Of a stretch of DNA of 64,000 nucleotides, positions 53,584 through 64,000 are shown piece by piece (within the stretch, counting starts at the first letter, position 1; each line of letters opens with the position of its first letter). A program made the translations under genes and the position numbers. The notes beneath the pieces were generated by a model. The model worked only from the letters and a program-made list of their open reading frames with translations. It ran no database searches and was not told the origin of the DNA. Source of the stretch: Panagrolaimus kolymaensis (taxonomy: Eukaryota; Nematoda; Chromadorea; Rhabditida; Panagrolaimidae); the NCBI GenBank assembly GCA_028622995.1, contig JAJQJQ010000048.1, forward strand, positions 558,001 through 622,000, in the 5' to 3' direction.

Positions 53584-56363
53584 ATGGTTTATCATTTTGG
53601 GATAGATCCCCAACGTGGAGAAGTTACAGTATATGATGCTAAAATAAAGATTGCATTTGATTTCACTGTAACGAGGGGTAATTTTTTTCTTCTTTTTTTG
53701 CCTTTACTTTTTTTTATTCTTTTTTACAGTTACTCAAAATGATATTAAAAAAATAGATATAATGTTTGATGAAATTTCAAAAAACTATAAGAAAGAACTT
53801 GGATGCGCTTGTTTTTATTTATCATTCGTCTACGATAATAAATTTCGAAAAAGATTAATTGAAGCCGGAAAAAAATATGGTTTTAAAGAACTTCAAATTA
53901 TTGATTTTACTTCTTTCTTATATTTTTATTCCATTATCCAATCTGGATATATACCTAGGGAAGGTGATATAATTTGGATAATGTATTCAGGAAATTGCTT
54001 TATGTGGAAAATACATGGCAAAAAAGCAAGAAAACTACGGTTTCTTACTGGAGTCACAGAAGATTTATTTGAAATTAAGAAAAATCTTTCTGGATTTGAT
54101 AAACAGCCTAATTTAATAATTTATAATTCTTGTTCAACGCCCGATATTATCAATCAATGTTTTCCTTCTTGTTTATATTTTAAAATGGATAAAAGATGGC
54201 GACGATCTAAATTTGCTACAATTAAAGCACGAATAATGGCGGATGATTTAGAAGTAATTGAATATGATGCTGAAACATCTTTTGATAGAATTTTGGTAGT
54301 TGGAAAAAATGGCAAAACTTTACCTGAATTATGTGTTAATGAATTTGAATCGCTACCATATATAATGACAATTGACATGGAACCCGATGAAGGAAATGTT
54401 TTTGAAGTAATAATTTATTTTTAAAAGTTCATGGGGTTATGTTAGAGCCATGTTCACAGGGGATGAGTTTTTACATGATCACTACAATTTTTGGGTGCTG
54501 GTCTCGCGCGATTGAGCATATCCATTTTTAATTCTTCCTTTAGGTATTCATTTTGGTTACGTTGTGTAGCATTAAATGTAAAACAGCATATCTGGCTTCT
54601 CTCTTGTAAATTTTTTTGTTAATAAATAATAAAAGGTTCCTTTTTTAGTTAACAATAAACGATAATGTATACGCGTATTATCCAATACCCCTCCAACTAT
54701 GTGAACTTACGATTATAGTGGACGTGAATGGAATATTTTTTGTATCCTATCGTTCACAATTAGATCCTCGCTCGATATATGATATTGAACCAGAAATGGA
54801 GATGGAAATAGAAGCTGAAAAGGAAAATATAAATTGTAATTTTTTCGTGGAAAGTAGAGAAATCTATGAAAGTGTAAGTGAGTTTTGAAAAAATAAAATT
54901 TACCACAAACTTTTTATAGCCTCCACATGTTATTTATTTGGTAGAAGATAGTCCCTATGAAGTTGGAACAGATCTTATAACCCCGGAATATTACGACGCG
55001 GTAAATCCACAATTTTGGACAAATGATTTTTCAGTAAGCCTTTGCGTTCACAAATATATTATTTTTTATCATTTATTTTAGCCTTTTACTCAATGTTTTG
55101 TAAGCAAAAAATCAAATCCCTTTTTGGGTTCGTATGTCATTCCAAAAAAAATGAGGCCTAACGATAATATAAATGCAGTGGGAATAGATCTTGGCACATC
55201 CAGATGCTTTGCAGCTGTAAATCGTAGAAATGGAATAGAAACTATTCCATTGGATAATGCAGGAGAAAGGCCGCTTCCATCATATGTATCATTTGAAAAT
55301 AATAATGAGCTATGCGGTCAAATTGTAGTCAACCGATTGCAAAATTATTCACAATTAACAGTTTTTGATAATAAACGAATTATTGGAAGAGATTTTGCTG
55401 ATGTCAAAATAGATCCAATTTGGCCATTTAAAGTTTTTTCAACGAAGGATGGTAAGCCAATGATAAAAATTCAACAATCAAATAAATCTATGGACAAGAG
55501 CCCTGAAGAAATAACTGCAATTTTATTAAAACATATAAAACAAAAAGCTGAAGAAATTCAAGGAAAAGAAATGGATGAAGTTGTGATAACTGTGCCGACA
55601 GCTTTTAATGAAAATCAACAAATTGCAACACGACTTGCTGGATTGCGTGCAAAATGGAAGACCATCCATTTAATTCCGGAACCGATTGCCGCATCAATTG
55701 CATATTTTATTGATCGTCCAATTCCAAATGAATTTATTATGCTTCTTTTTGATTTTGGTGGCGGCACTTTGGATGTTTGCATCGTTAAAATTATGAATGA
55801 AAGGTTGAAAATACTCAATATTGGAGATAATGAGAATTTAGGTGGCAGGGATTTCGATAATATTTTATTCAATTATTTCTCAGAGATTTTGGATAATCGT
55901 TATGGCATCAATGTCAACGTTAAAGACAGATTGAAATATTTATTGATGCAAAAATGTATGGCTATTAAGCATACGTTGTCTTCAACAGATGAGGATTTGT
56001 GAGTGAATAAATTCGTATATAAGTATTTTGACAATTTTCTATTATAGGTTACATATTGGTGATTTTAATCCAAATATCGAAGAAACATTAAAAATTACTA
56101 GACAAGAATTTGAAAAATTAGCACAGAGATCTTTAGCTAAAGTAAAAGAAGCACTAATAAATATTCTATCAAATGCAAGTTTTTTGACGAATGATATTCA
56201 TAAAATTTTGTTGGTTGGCGGAAGTTCAAGAATGCCTATGATTCGAGAATTACTTCGAAATATGTTTCCGAAAGCTGAACATTCATGTGACGAGCATCCC
56301 GATGAAGTGGTTGCCATTGGAGCAGCTTATTATGCTTATTATTTAGCCTCTAAAAAATCTTAA
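53584..56363 (+). CDS. Tandem Hsp70-like fusion: degenerate Hsp70 plus Hsp70 ATPase domain
   Basis: Six exons (53584-53677, 53730-54406, 54649-54873, 54920-55033, 55082-55998, 56048-56363) join in phase to 780 residues. Residues 1-200 follow the Hsp70 ATPase-domain order in decayed form: HFGID, CFYLSFVYDNKFRKRLIEAG, GFKELQIIDFTSF (for INEPTAA), GDIIWIMYSGN (for FDLGGGT), NLIIYNSCSTPDII (for LVGGSSRMP). Residues 210-295 resemble the substrate-binding beta domain (GKTLPELCVNEFES, ELTIIVDVNGIFFVS). From about 400 a second ATPase domain has intact phosphate and adenosine motifs: GIDLGTSRCFAAV, VVITVPTAFNENQQ, LIPEPIAASIAYFI, FDFGGGTLDVCIV, GGRDFD, ILLVGGSSRMPMI. It ends YYLASKKS with no second substrate-binding domain and no EEVD. 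Two separate genes remain possible, but the open, phased exons 3-5 favour one. Confidence 0.85.
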
Positions 56364-57083
56364 TATTATAGCAGACTTTTCTTTTTTCGAAAAATTTATT
56401 TATAGGAATCCAAGAAAAATTAGTTAAGAGTTTTATCTATTTCATTATTTTTTTGATTGTTGTTCCATGTAAAATATAAAAAAATGCACCCCTTTTTTCA
56501 TCGAATAGATAGATATTAGTTACAAAAGGTGAAAAAAAAGAGAGAAACCGATAAATGTCAAAATGTATTAAACTGATATTTCATTGATTATTTTTTTCTC
56601 TGGAAATTAATCTTAAAAAAGTTAGATCAGACTTGTTAAAAACAAAAATTGGGTCTTTTGAACTTAATAACCTCTATAAATGCGCTTTGCTTTATGCAGA
56701 TATTCTATGATACGGCTTATTAAATCTTTTTGCATCTTTTTTCTCTGAGCTATCGGTATCGACAAGAAAAAAGAAGAAAATTAAAAAAAATTTGCTTTTA
56801 TATAAAAAAATCGATTTAACCATTTTATTAACTGGTTTTTAAATTAGACAACTACGGATTTTCCTTAAATTAAGAACCTACCTTTTCCATATGGTTAAAT
56901 TCACAGGTAATATATAAACTTTTTAAATTTTCTATCACAGGGCACAATACCACATACAACGTTGCCTTGCATTGCCTTTAAAACACAACTCAAAAATTAG
57001 AAAATGCGAAAGATTAAAAAAATTAAAATTCAAAAAATTTCCACTGTTTTAAAAAAAAATAATTTATTTTAGATTTTTAATAT
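56364..57083. other. AT-rich spacer between convergent genes
   Basis: 3' flanks of the Hsp70 fusion and the GT92 gene. No coding sequence or RNA gene seen. Confidence 0.55.
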
Positions 57084-59128
57084 TTATAAGCTTCCTGGCG
57101 TAGCATTTAAAAATATTTTACATCCGTTTAAACCTTCCCAATAATAATAATCTGAATAAGGAAAATGAATAACTAAATTTTTACACAACGCCGCCGATTT
57201 GTAATTTCGCTTTGCAACGTTGCATTTAAAATTTTCAACATTTTGAGGCATTTCACAAGTTAAAGGAGTTAGACATGGTTTTGGCTTGTTTGGATGGGTC
57301 TCGTCCCATTTATAATAACCACTATAGCATTTTAAAATTGAATCGGCATAAATTAAATTTGACGTAATTCCTGAGAAATTTTTGAAAGATATTTGGAAAT
57401 TTGAATGCAAGGTTTTTATATCTTCATCAGAGATTTTGGTGAATGATTTAAAATTATTGTTATTGGCCTATAAATTTTTTTTTTGCTGCATTAAATTTAG
57501 TTTTGAATTATATAAACACGCGTAAAAAATAAACTTACAAATGGGTTTGATTGATTATTTAAAAATTTAACATGGTATATCGAGCCATCTTCTGGTGGAA
57601 TTTCAACTACCGTAGCATTATCCAATCCAGGCCAATGAATCCAAGCGGTTTCAGCATTTTTTGTTTGATATACTGACTTACCAAACTGACGTGCATTGTT
57701 TGTTCTCAGTGATTTTATAGTTTCGTAAAGTGAAAATTTTGCCAAATTTGTTTCTAAAAATTATGTAAATTTTATTTCAAAGTCTAAAATTTTAATATAA
57801 TCCAGATCAGATATAAATATTTACCTATGGAAATTCTCGCTGTTGTACGATAATAAAGAAATGCAGACGCATTTGGATATATATTACTCCAAAATGAAAA
57901 TTCATTGTAATATGGTTTTCTTGGAGGAAAGAAAACATCATCGACATCAGCGACAATAACAAATTCGGCTGATTCCTGAAAAAAAAATACACATGTTAGC
58001 TGAAAGAAAAAAAGAGATCTGTCATACTCGATATCTCATCAAACAATCTGTTAAAGCCAGTGGCTGATTTCTAAAATTTAATTCATGCATTGGATGAACG
58101 CCAATAGAAGCAATAGTCTCGGCATCAAAATCAACAAAAGCAAATTTTTCTATTTTTATTATACCTTTCGATTCATAAATCTGAAATTTATACTCTTTTA
58201 ATTTTGGCAAAAAAAAATGCGATAATTTTTTCAAAAAGCTATCAAGATTTTCATTTTTTGTTATAAAACTAGTTAATTTCTTTACTGGATTGCAAGCATA
58301 CCAAATATTTAACTCGGTGCCTCAAATAAAAGGTAGTCGTCGAATAAAGATATTAAGAATGAAGGAAATTAAAAAATACTAGAGGAATTTTTTATATTTA
58401 AAATATCAAGAAAAAAAATAGCAATTGCTTTGCCAAATAATTTACCTCTAATAAATCAATGATTTCCTTCATCGCAGAATTAACATATTGAATTTGTAAA
58501 TCAGCGCCATAATATTTATATATTTCGATTGCAAAAACTAATTGTTGCCAACGACCCTCATAAACCATGGGTGGATAACACATAACCACCGGATATTTTT
58601 CAGCCACGGGAAGTTCAAATTTGATTGGCAAATCCGGCAGCTGATTAGATGAAGTTGAAGAGCTACTCGAAGCTGTTAAAGCAAAGTAACTCGGATTTTC
58701 AACAGTGGTGCAATTACCAATGAAAAAATCCCATGAACATTCTGGACCATGGCCATTTCCAATTCTAACTAAAGCTTCTGTAATTTGAGTTGTGGTTTCA
58801 TTTCGAGACAAACAAGAAAATAATGACATTTTTTCTCTTCTGTATGGTGCGTCGAATAACATTATTATTGTATTTGGGGCATATCGGAAATTCAGATTTT
58901 TTCAGTTTTGGCATTAAAATTTTTCTAAAAAAAATACCATACTTACACTTTCGAAGTTTTGTAATAAAACGTTGAATATAAAACCATATGAAGTTGGATT
59001 TCATTGGGACTAGTCGCGTTTTGAATAGTATTATGCCAAACAAGAATAACTAAACCAAATAAAATTAACAAAATACAAAATTTTTTGATTGAAGGTTGAA
59101 TTAACTTTTTAAAATACAAAAGTTTCAT
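57084..59128 (-). CDS. GT92 family glycosyltransferase (DUF23)
   Basis: Confident exons are 58862-58446, 58180-58028, 57975-57825, 57753-57539 and 57467-57084 (439 residues). An upstream exon 59128-58947 encodes a type II membrane anchor ([17 protein letters not shown]). Family blocks: [51 protein letters not shown] and the DxD-containing [15 protein letters not shown], then [17 protein letters not shown] and a Cys-rich end. GT92 enzymes of nematodes add galactose to N-glycan core fucose in the Golgi. The join between the anchor exon and the main body is unresolved: the only acceptor makes a 22-nt intron and leaves a frame break near 58865-58925, which may be a mutation, an assembly error or a missed exon. 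Confidence 0.82.
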
Positions 59129-62100
59129 TATTAAAAAAAAAATTCGAGATTCAATAAAAAAAAAATTATCTTTAAAAAAGTCTAGTTTATTTTTACTTTT
59201 TTTTTGAGTTTAATGTAGGTCAGTCAAGTAATGAAAGGAGATAAAAAAAAAGCTTAGCTACGGCTGGGGATTTTCTTTATTCGATATCGGGTCGGATCAA
59301 GATGCAAGTATCATTTGACATAGAAAGTAATAGAAAATCACAAAATCTAATGGAGTGGAGAAAAATAAATCCAGTTTACGTGTTTAGAAATAAGCCAAAG
59401 AAAAATTGAAATTTTTTTAAAATGGGTTTCATTATTTTTTTTCTGTTCCTCAAACGAAAAATTTTCAAATTTGCCATGTTTCAAAATTTTTGTCCTATTA
59501 TTTATTTGTTTTATTTTCGGTGGAGCGAGCCCTTTTTGGACAACGATATGGATTTGATTTTTACTGTATGTAAAAAAAATTTTATTCGACCTCAAATTTC
59601 CATTTTTTGGTCTTAAATATTTATCATTTATATAAAAATGGCGGTTTGTTTAAATCAAAAAATATTATAACGCTGGTCAAAAATTAAAAAAGAAAGTTGC
59701 AAGTTCCAATATTTGCTTTTCTACTATGTTTTTTTGGCACAAATTTATTTTATGCAAATCGCTCATTAGAAACTAAAGAAAAAAAATTTTTGCTAAAAAA
59801 AATAAGTGACGAGAACCTAACTAAAAATTAAAAAAAAATAAAGTAAAATTAACAGCTATATTCCACTGATTTTATTTATCATGAGTTACTAAAAATGGGT
59901 TTAAATAGAACAAATCATACTTCAACAAAGTAAAAGCCATTTCCAAAACTTCCAAATAAAAAACATATGTCTTTAAAGTTTTTTTTAATGTTGCGAAAAA
60001 AACTATGCACACTAGGCAACTCCATTAATTTTTTTATTGAGTTGAGTTTCCAAAAATAAGAAAGAAGAAAAAATTTTTGGAGGTAAACGACAAACAAATA
60101 GAATTTTACAATGAGATTAGAAATAGAATGTGCGTCGTTTTTTTTTTCTTCATGTTAATAGTTTGCTTACCAAAAATTAAACCCTCTCAAAAAAAATTGA
60201 TTCGATGGCAGAGATAAAGAGCGAAGAAGAAGAAAAAAGAAAGGAAAGAAAAAAATGATTGATAGATAAAAAAAATCAATCGCATAAAACAATGACACTG
60301 GGATCCGAGGCTCAGCAATATTTGATATTTTTTTGAAATGAGCTGAAGTTTGTGTATTTTATCATAATTTAATTTTAAAATAAAGTTATTTTTGTTTTTC
60401 CATGCTGGTATGGATTGCTCAAAGCATTGTTGTCATGTTCTTTGACATGAAAAGATCTTTGGTTATGCTCTTGAAATCATCAATAATTAATAATTAATAT
60501 TAGAACTGTATTAATTTTTTTTTTGAGGTGTGACAATGTGAAGATTTAGCTATTATCAGCTACTTTCGAAAATTGTTTGATATGCATTCGAAAGTATCAA
60601 TTTAAAAAATTCAAACCGTCTTTTTTAATTTTTTAGTTTTCATTGAAAAAAATAATGCACTTCGATAACTTTATTCGCAAAAATCATATGTTTGAATAAT
60701 AAACAAGTTTACCATTTTTTAAACCAATTATAGATAAAGTAAAAAAGTTTTAAAAAATTTAAAAAATTCAAAAAAATATTTTTGAAAAGAACAAAATGAA
60801 AATTGAAACTCGATCAAAATGACTCACAAAAAAAGAAAAAAATCTCTTGGTTTGATATTGATGGTTCGTTTGTTTACGCGGCAGCACAAATATCGCCTTT
60901 TTTTCTAATTTTTTTTGCAGACATTTTTGCACACAAACACCGATTTATTTTTTATTTTGCTTTTTTCATGCATTGCTTTTTTTAAACTTGCTTTTGAGCT
61001 TCTTTTTTCTTTGAATATTTTATAAACATTTTTTTGTTCTTTCGTAATAATGTCATCCATCTTAGTATCCCTCCTCGGGAAACATAAAAACAACATGTTT
61101 TAAACAGCTTAATTTCTTTTTTGATTCTATTGCTCACATCGATTGTATTGAATCGAACGAGTTATGGTAAGAATAATATCAAAGTCTACAAAAAAAGGCC
61201 CAATAAAATGTATTATAATTATGCATGGTTAACAAATGGTCTTTCATTTAAGGATAATATAATTCTTGAATTTTGCCATGAAATTATAATTATTAAACGT
61301 GAGTTTGAATAAAAGAATTTCACAATAAAGAAAGTTAAAAAGCGCTTTTTTGATTTACTTATTTCAAAAAAAAAAACGATAAAATAAAATTTAAATTCGA
61401 TGAAGCCAGCGTCATAATAACTATCTTGAACAATAAAATATTTTGGGTACTTGACAAAAACAAATTTGCATGTTCAGGCTAAAATTAGCCATGATTCATA
61501 TGAAACAGCATGACGTTGGTTTTTCTTTAAGATATAATCCATAATACTAGATGGCAATGAAAAATTTTAGATTCGAATTTTTGGTAATTTATTATTAACA
61601 TATTTGCAGGTGATAGATGTAGAAGGCAGAATTTTACCTTGCAAAATCAATAAACAAAAATGCAAAAAAATAAAAAATAAAATATTCAAAAAATAATCTT
61701 GCATAAAAAAGTAGATAAAAATGGATCAAAAAAAACAATAGTGAGTAAAAAAAGTTTCCTTCGAAATTTGCAACAATGAATTTGTTTATTGGATTTTTTA
61801 CAAAACAAAAAGTCATAAGTGTGAAACTTTGTCGCAAGGATATTGTTATTGCTCAGATCCAAACTAGAAAGTTATTGATCCATTATTACTTTTTTGAGAA
61901 AGAAAGCTTTTATAAAAACAACCATCCATTGATAGCAGACAGGTGACCTTCAAACAACAACAATAAAATACAATTTTTTTTGAGTTAAGCGCGTGAAAAT
62001 GTGAGTGTGTGTCACCTACCATTTCTTGATCAATATCTTTGAAAGTAAAAACGAAAAAGAAAATCGGGATAATGGCGACTGAAATATTTGTGAGCAAGGC

Positions 62101-62388
62101 TTGATGAATTTAAAGAACTATGAAAAAATGATCAGCCATTTGTATTGGAATCGATTTTCGAGATAAATTTCAATGATATAATCAAAAAGTCATCAGATAC
62201 TTTCACCAAAACCGTCATCATCTTCAATTTCAGAATCGGGGCTTTCAAGCAATTTCTGATCATCCAACAATACGATAGATGATTTTGTATAAATCACATT
62301 TTCTCCTGCTTCTGATTCAGAGGGACTTTCAAGAAGTAAAGGAAAAGAAAGCCTAGGCACTTTTTCATCAATACATTTTTTTATTCCA
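59129..62388. other. Long AT-rich spacer
   Basis: About 3.2 kb of A/T runs with AAAATATTCAAA words at 61679 (plus) and 61010 (minus). Frames at 60803-60985 and 61121-61312 are not convincing. No RNA gene or transposon ends were found. Confidence 0.5.
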
Positions 62389-62486
62389 TTGACTTTATTT
62401 AAATGCACTTTTTCGAAAATTAAAAACACAGCAGCCAAAAATTGGTTGAGCGATTTCAACCATAGTATCGAAGAATATCTGAGCAT
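62193..62486 (-). CDS. Acidic ORF, antisense overlap with the Hsp70 fragment
   Basis: The downstream two thirds read coding-like (KVPRLSFPLLLESPSESEAG, then LLDDQKLLESPDSEIEDDDG and a final GFGESI stop) with a repeated LLESP. The N-terminal third is antisense to the Hsp70 fragment and probably not its own coding sequence. It may be the last exon of an undetected gene. Family unknown. Confidence 0.3.
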   Translation of the reverse strand: MLRYSSILWLKSLNQFLAAVFLIFEKVHLNKVNGIKKCIDEKVPRLSFPLLLESPSESEAGENVIYTKSSIVLLDDQKLLESPDSEIEDDDGFGESI

Positions 62487-62772
62487 TACGCGTTTGGAAT
62501 TTGAAAAACTAGCAAAATATTTATTAAATCGACTTCAAGAAGTTTTAATAAAAACTTTAGCCGGAGCTAGTTTTAATTCACGAGACATTAACAAAGTTTT
62601 GCTTGTTGGTGGCGGATCAAGAATGCCAATGATTCAAATATTGTTACGAAAAATGTTCTCAAAAGCTGACCATCCTTCTGATGAAAATCCAGATGAAATG
62701 GTTGCTATTGGAGCAGGATATTATGCTTCATATTTACATTCACAAAATAATCAAGGTTGTTTAATTATGTAA
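62389..62772 (+). pseudogene. Isolated Hsp70 last-exon copy with CaaX-like end
   Basis: From about 62440 the frame matches the last exon of the tandem Hsp70 gene: SDFNHSIEEYLSITRLEFEK, DINKVLLVGGGSRMPMIQ, DEMVAIGAGYYASYL. The adenosine-binding loop is intact, but no phosphate-motif exons lie upstream, so this cannot be a whole ATPase domain. Unlike the parent, it ends in a new tail SQNNQGCLIM, where CLIM fits a farnesylation CaaX box. Absence of stops over 100 codons argues for recent duplication or residual constraint. It may be a pseudogene, or the terminal exon of a gene whose other exons are too far or too diverged to see. Confidence 0.6.
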
Positions 62773-63696
62773 AAATTTCATTCTCTTATTTTTTTATTAT
62801 TTTTTGAATTCATTTTTACATAGCATAATCTTCTCCATAACCAAAATATGATCTTGCGATATTAAATTAGTTTCCTCTTGAGATTGATTAATTTCACGCT
62901 TGAAAGTTAAACTTCAAAAATGTTAATAAAGAGTGTAAAAAAATTTAAAAAAGCGGCGACATTTTTAGGTTCTGTTCTTTTTTTGTTTGCTTTTTAGCCG
63001 ATCTGGAGTAGAAAAGGTCAACAGCTGCAGCTGCAATGCGCCTATTTTTTATGATTACTCTTTAAAAATGTCAAAGAAGCTAAGAACTTTGTGGTTTTTA
63101 GTTATATTGTTCAAGTTCAACATAAAATATTCAGAACAACAAAAAAATAGAAAAAGCGAAGAAAAAAATGGTGTAAAAAATGAAAAGAATAGCAAGCAAG
63201 TAACAACCAAAGCAAAAATAAATATCAAACAAAAAACTTTCGCGCAACATCTTTTATTGATTTATTTTTGCTCATTCTTTTAAAAAAAATTTAAGCCTGC
63301 CAGCATTTGATGAAAAAAGGCGCAAATTCGTTTATTTAGTTTATTTCTTCCTAACATTCACGAAAAAAAACTAACTTTTTGATTAAACATTTATTTTTAT
63401 TTTGAATATTTGATTTTAATTTCGTTTAAATATTTTTTGGCATTATTAGAAATAAATAACAAAGATAAGCTCATTTTTTGAGAATTTACTTGTCGGAAAC
63501 AAGCATCAAGTGTGAAAAAAATTTCATAACACACGAATAGCATGAAACTGTTTGTATGAGCAAGGACATTGCCCTACAAACAACGGAAACTTAATTTGGA
63601 ATGCAACAATTGAAGGAGACTATGTGATTATCAATTCATATCAAAATATAAAATTGCAGATTTGATTTAATTTCTGAATTGGAAGCCTTAGCAAAA
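62773..63696. other. AT-rich spacer
   Basis: A lysine-rich plus frame around 62987-63283 follows TTTTTAG but has low complexity and no domain; nothing else is supported. Confidence 0.45.
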
Positions 63697-64000
63697 ATGA
63701 CAAAAAGAAAACGAAAAGTATGGATGTTTTTTTATTATATGAATAAGAGTGAAAAAAAAAACTAATTTTGCTTTCAAAAAAGTTTTGCAATTCAATTTTT
63801 TTCAGGTTGTTCTAAAATTAATCGTTTATATATTATTTCTTCTTTTTCACGCTTTATCTGATCCTTCTTTACTAAGTTTTCATTTTTACTCTCAAATGAA
63901 ACTTGAAATTGAAAGATTAAAATTTATTTTATTTATTATTTTCTTGATTATAGCATGGTCTATAGGGAGAATTGCAACCATTTTTATTACGTTTGAACCC
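63697..64000 (+). CDS. Membrane protein, 3' part cut by window edge
   Basis: A short first exon (63697-63717, MTKRKRK) joins in phase through TTTTTTTCAG to an exon from 63806 that stays open to the window end. It encodes two hydrophobic helices (LIVYILFLLFHALSD and FILFIIFLIIAWSI) separated by a charged loop (YSQMKLEIERLK). Family not recognised; the start choice is tentative. Confidence 0.45.

Noticed and set aside
1..64000. CRISPR array, bacterial operon or prophage
   Set aside because: Spliceosomal introns throughout and metazoan gene families; the only regular array is the minisatellite, which has no spacers.

Overview
The window is nuclear DNA of a nematode. It is very AT-rich (about 70% by eye) and its genes are cut by short GT-AG introns of about 45-70 nt ending in TTTCAG or TTTTAG. 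It carries lineage-typical families: BTB/MATH-like proteins, C-type lectins, a 7TM chemoreceptor, a GT92 glycosyltransferase and an F-box/LRR protein. It is not Caenorhabditis elegans, because it holds an OGG1 gene that C. elegans is reported to lack. A Tylenchina/Panagrolaimus-like free-living nematode would fit, but I cannot fix the genus from sequence alone.

Layout. 0-11 kb: a BTB gene cut by the left edge (-), a DOT1-type H3K79 methyltransferase (-), a C-type lectin copy with a nonsense codon (-) and three tandem BTB genes (+). A palindromic hAT-type MITE lies between two of these BTB genes. 12-21 kb: a secreted NIDO + C-type lectin protein (-), then a long gene-poor A/T-tract region with a Tc1/mariner relic and a 600-bp minisatellite. 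21-28 kb: a hairy/E(spl)-like bHLH gene (+), two full BTB genes and one 5'-truncated BTB gene (-), the last overlapping the 3' exon of a 7TM receptor gene (-). 28.9-36.7 kb: an intact two-domain C-type lectin (+) and the 14-exon cohesin subunit gene scc-3 (-), whose introns hold a private hairpin repeat family and a 998-bp transposon.

37.8-46.4 kb: the UAP56/hel-1 RNA helicase and a membrane protein in a likely operon (+), phosphoseryl-tRNA(Sec) kinase (+), and an F-box/LRR gene (-). 48-51.4 kb: two base-excision-repair genes face each other, OGG1 (+) and endonuclease IV apn-1 (-). 52.5-56.4 kb: a small secreted protein and an unusual 780-residue protein that joins a degenerate Hsp70 (ATPase-like part plus substrate-binding beta domain) to a second, motif-complete Hsp70 ATPase domain. 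57-64 kb: a GT92 glycosyltransferase (-), a large AT-rich spacer, an isolated copy of the last Hsp70 exon ending in a CaaX-like tetrapeptide, and a membrane-protein gene cut by the right edge.

Housekeeping genes (chromatin, cohesin, mRNA export, selenocysteine, DNA repair) are thus mixed with expanding families. The most unusual items are the tandem Hsp70 fusion, the scc-3 intron repeats and transposon, and a 250-bp identical tract shared by two lectin genes 24 kb apart. Exon boundaries were placed by hand from splice motifs, reading phase and family alignment remembered in general terms; no search or transcript data were available.
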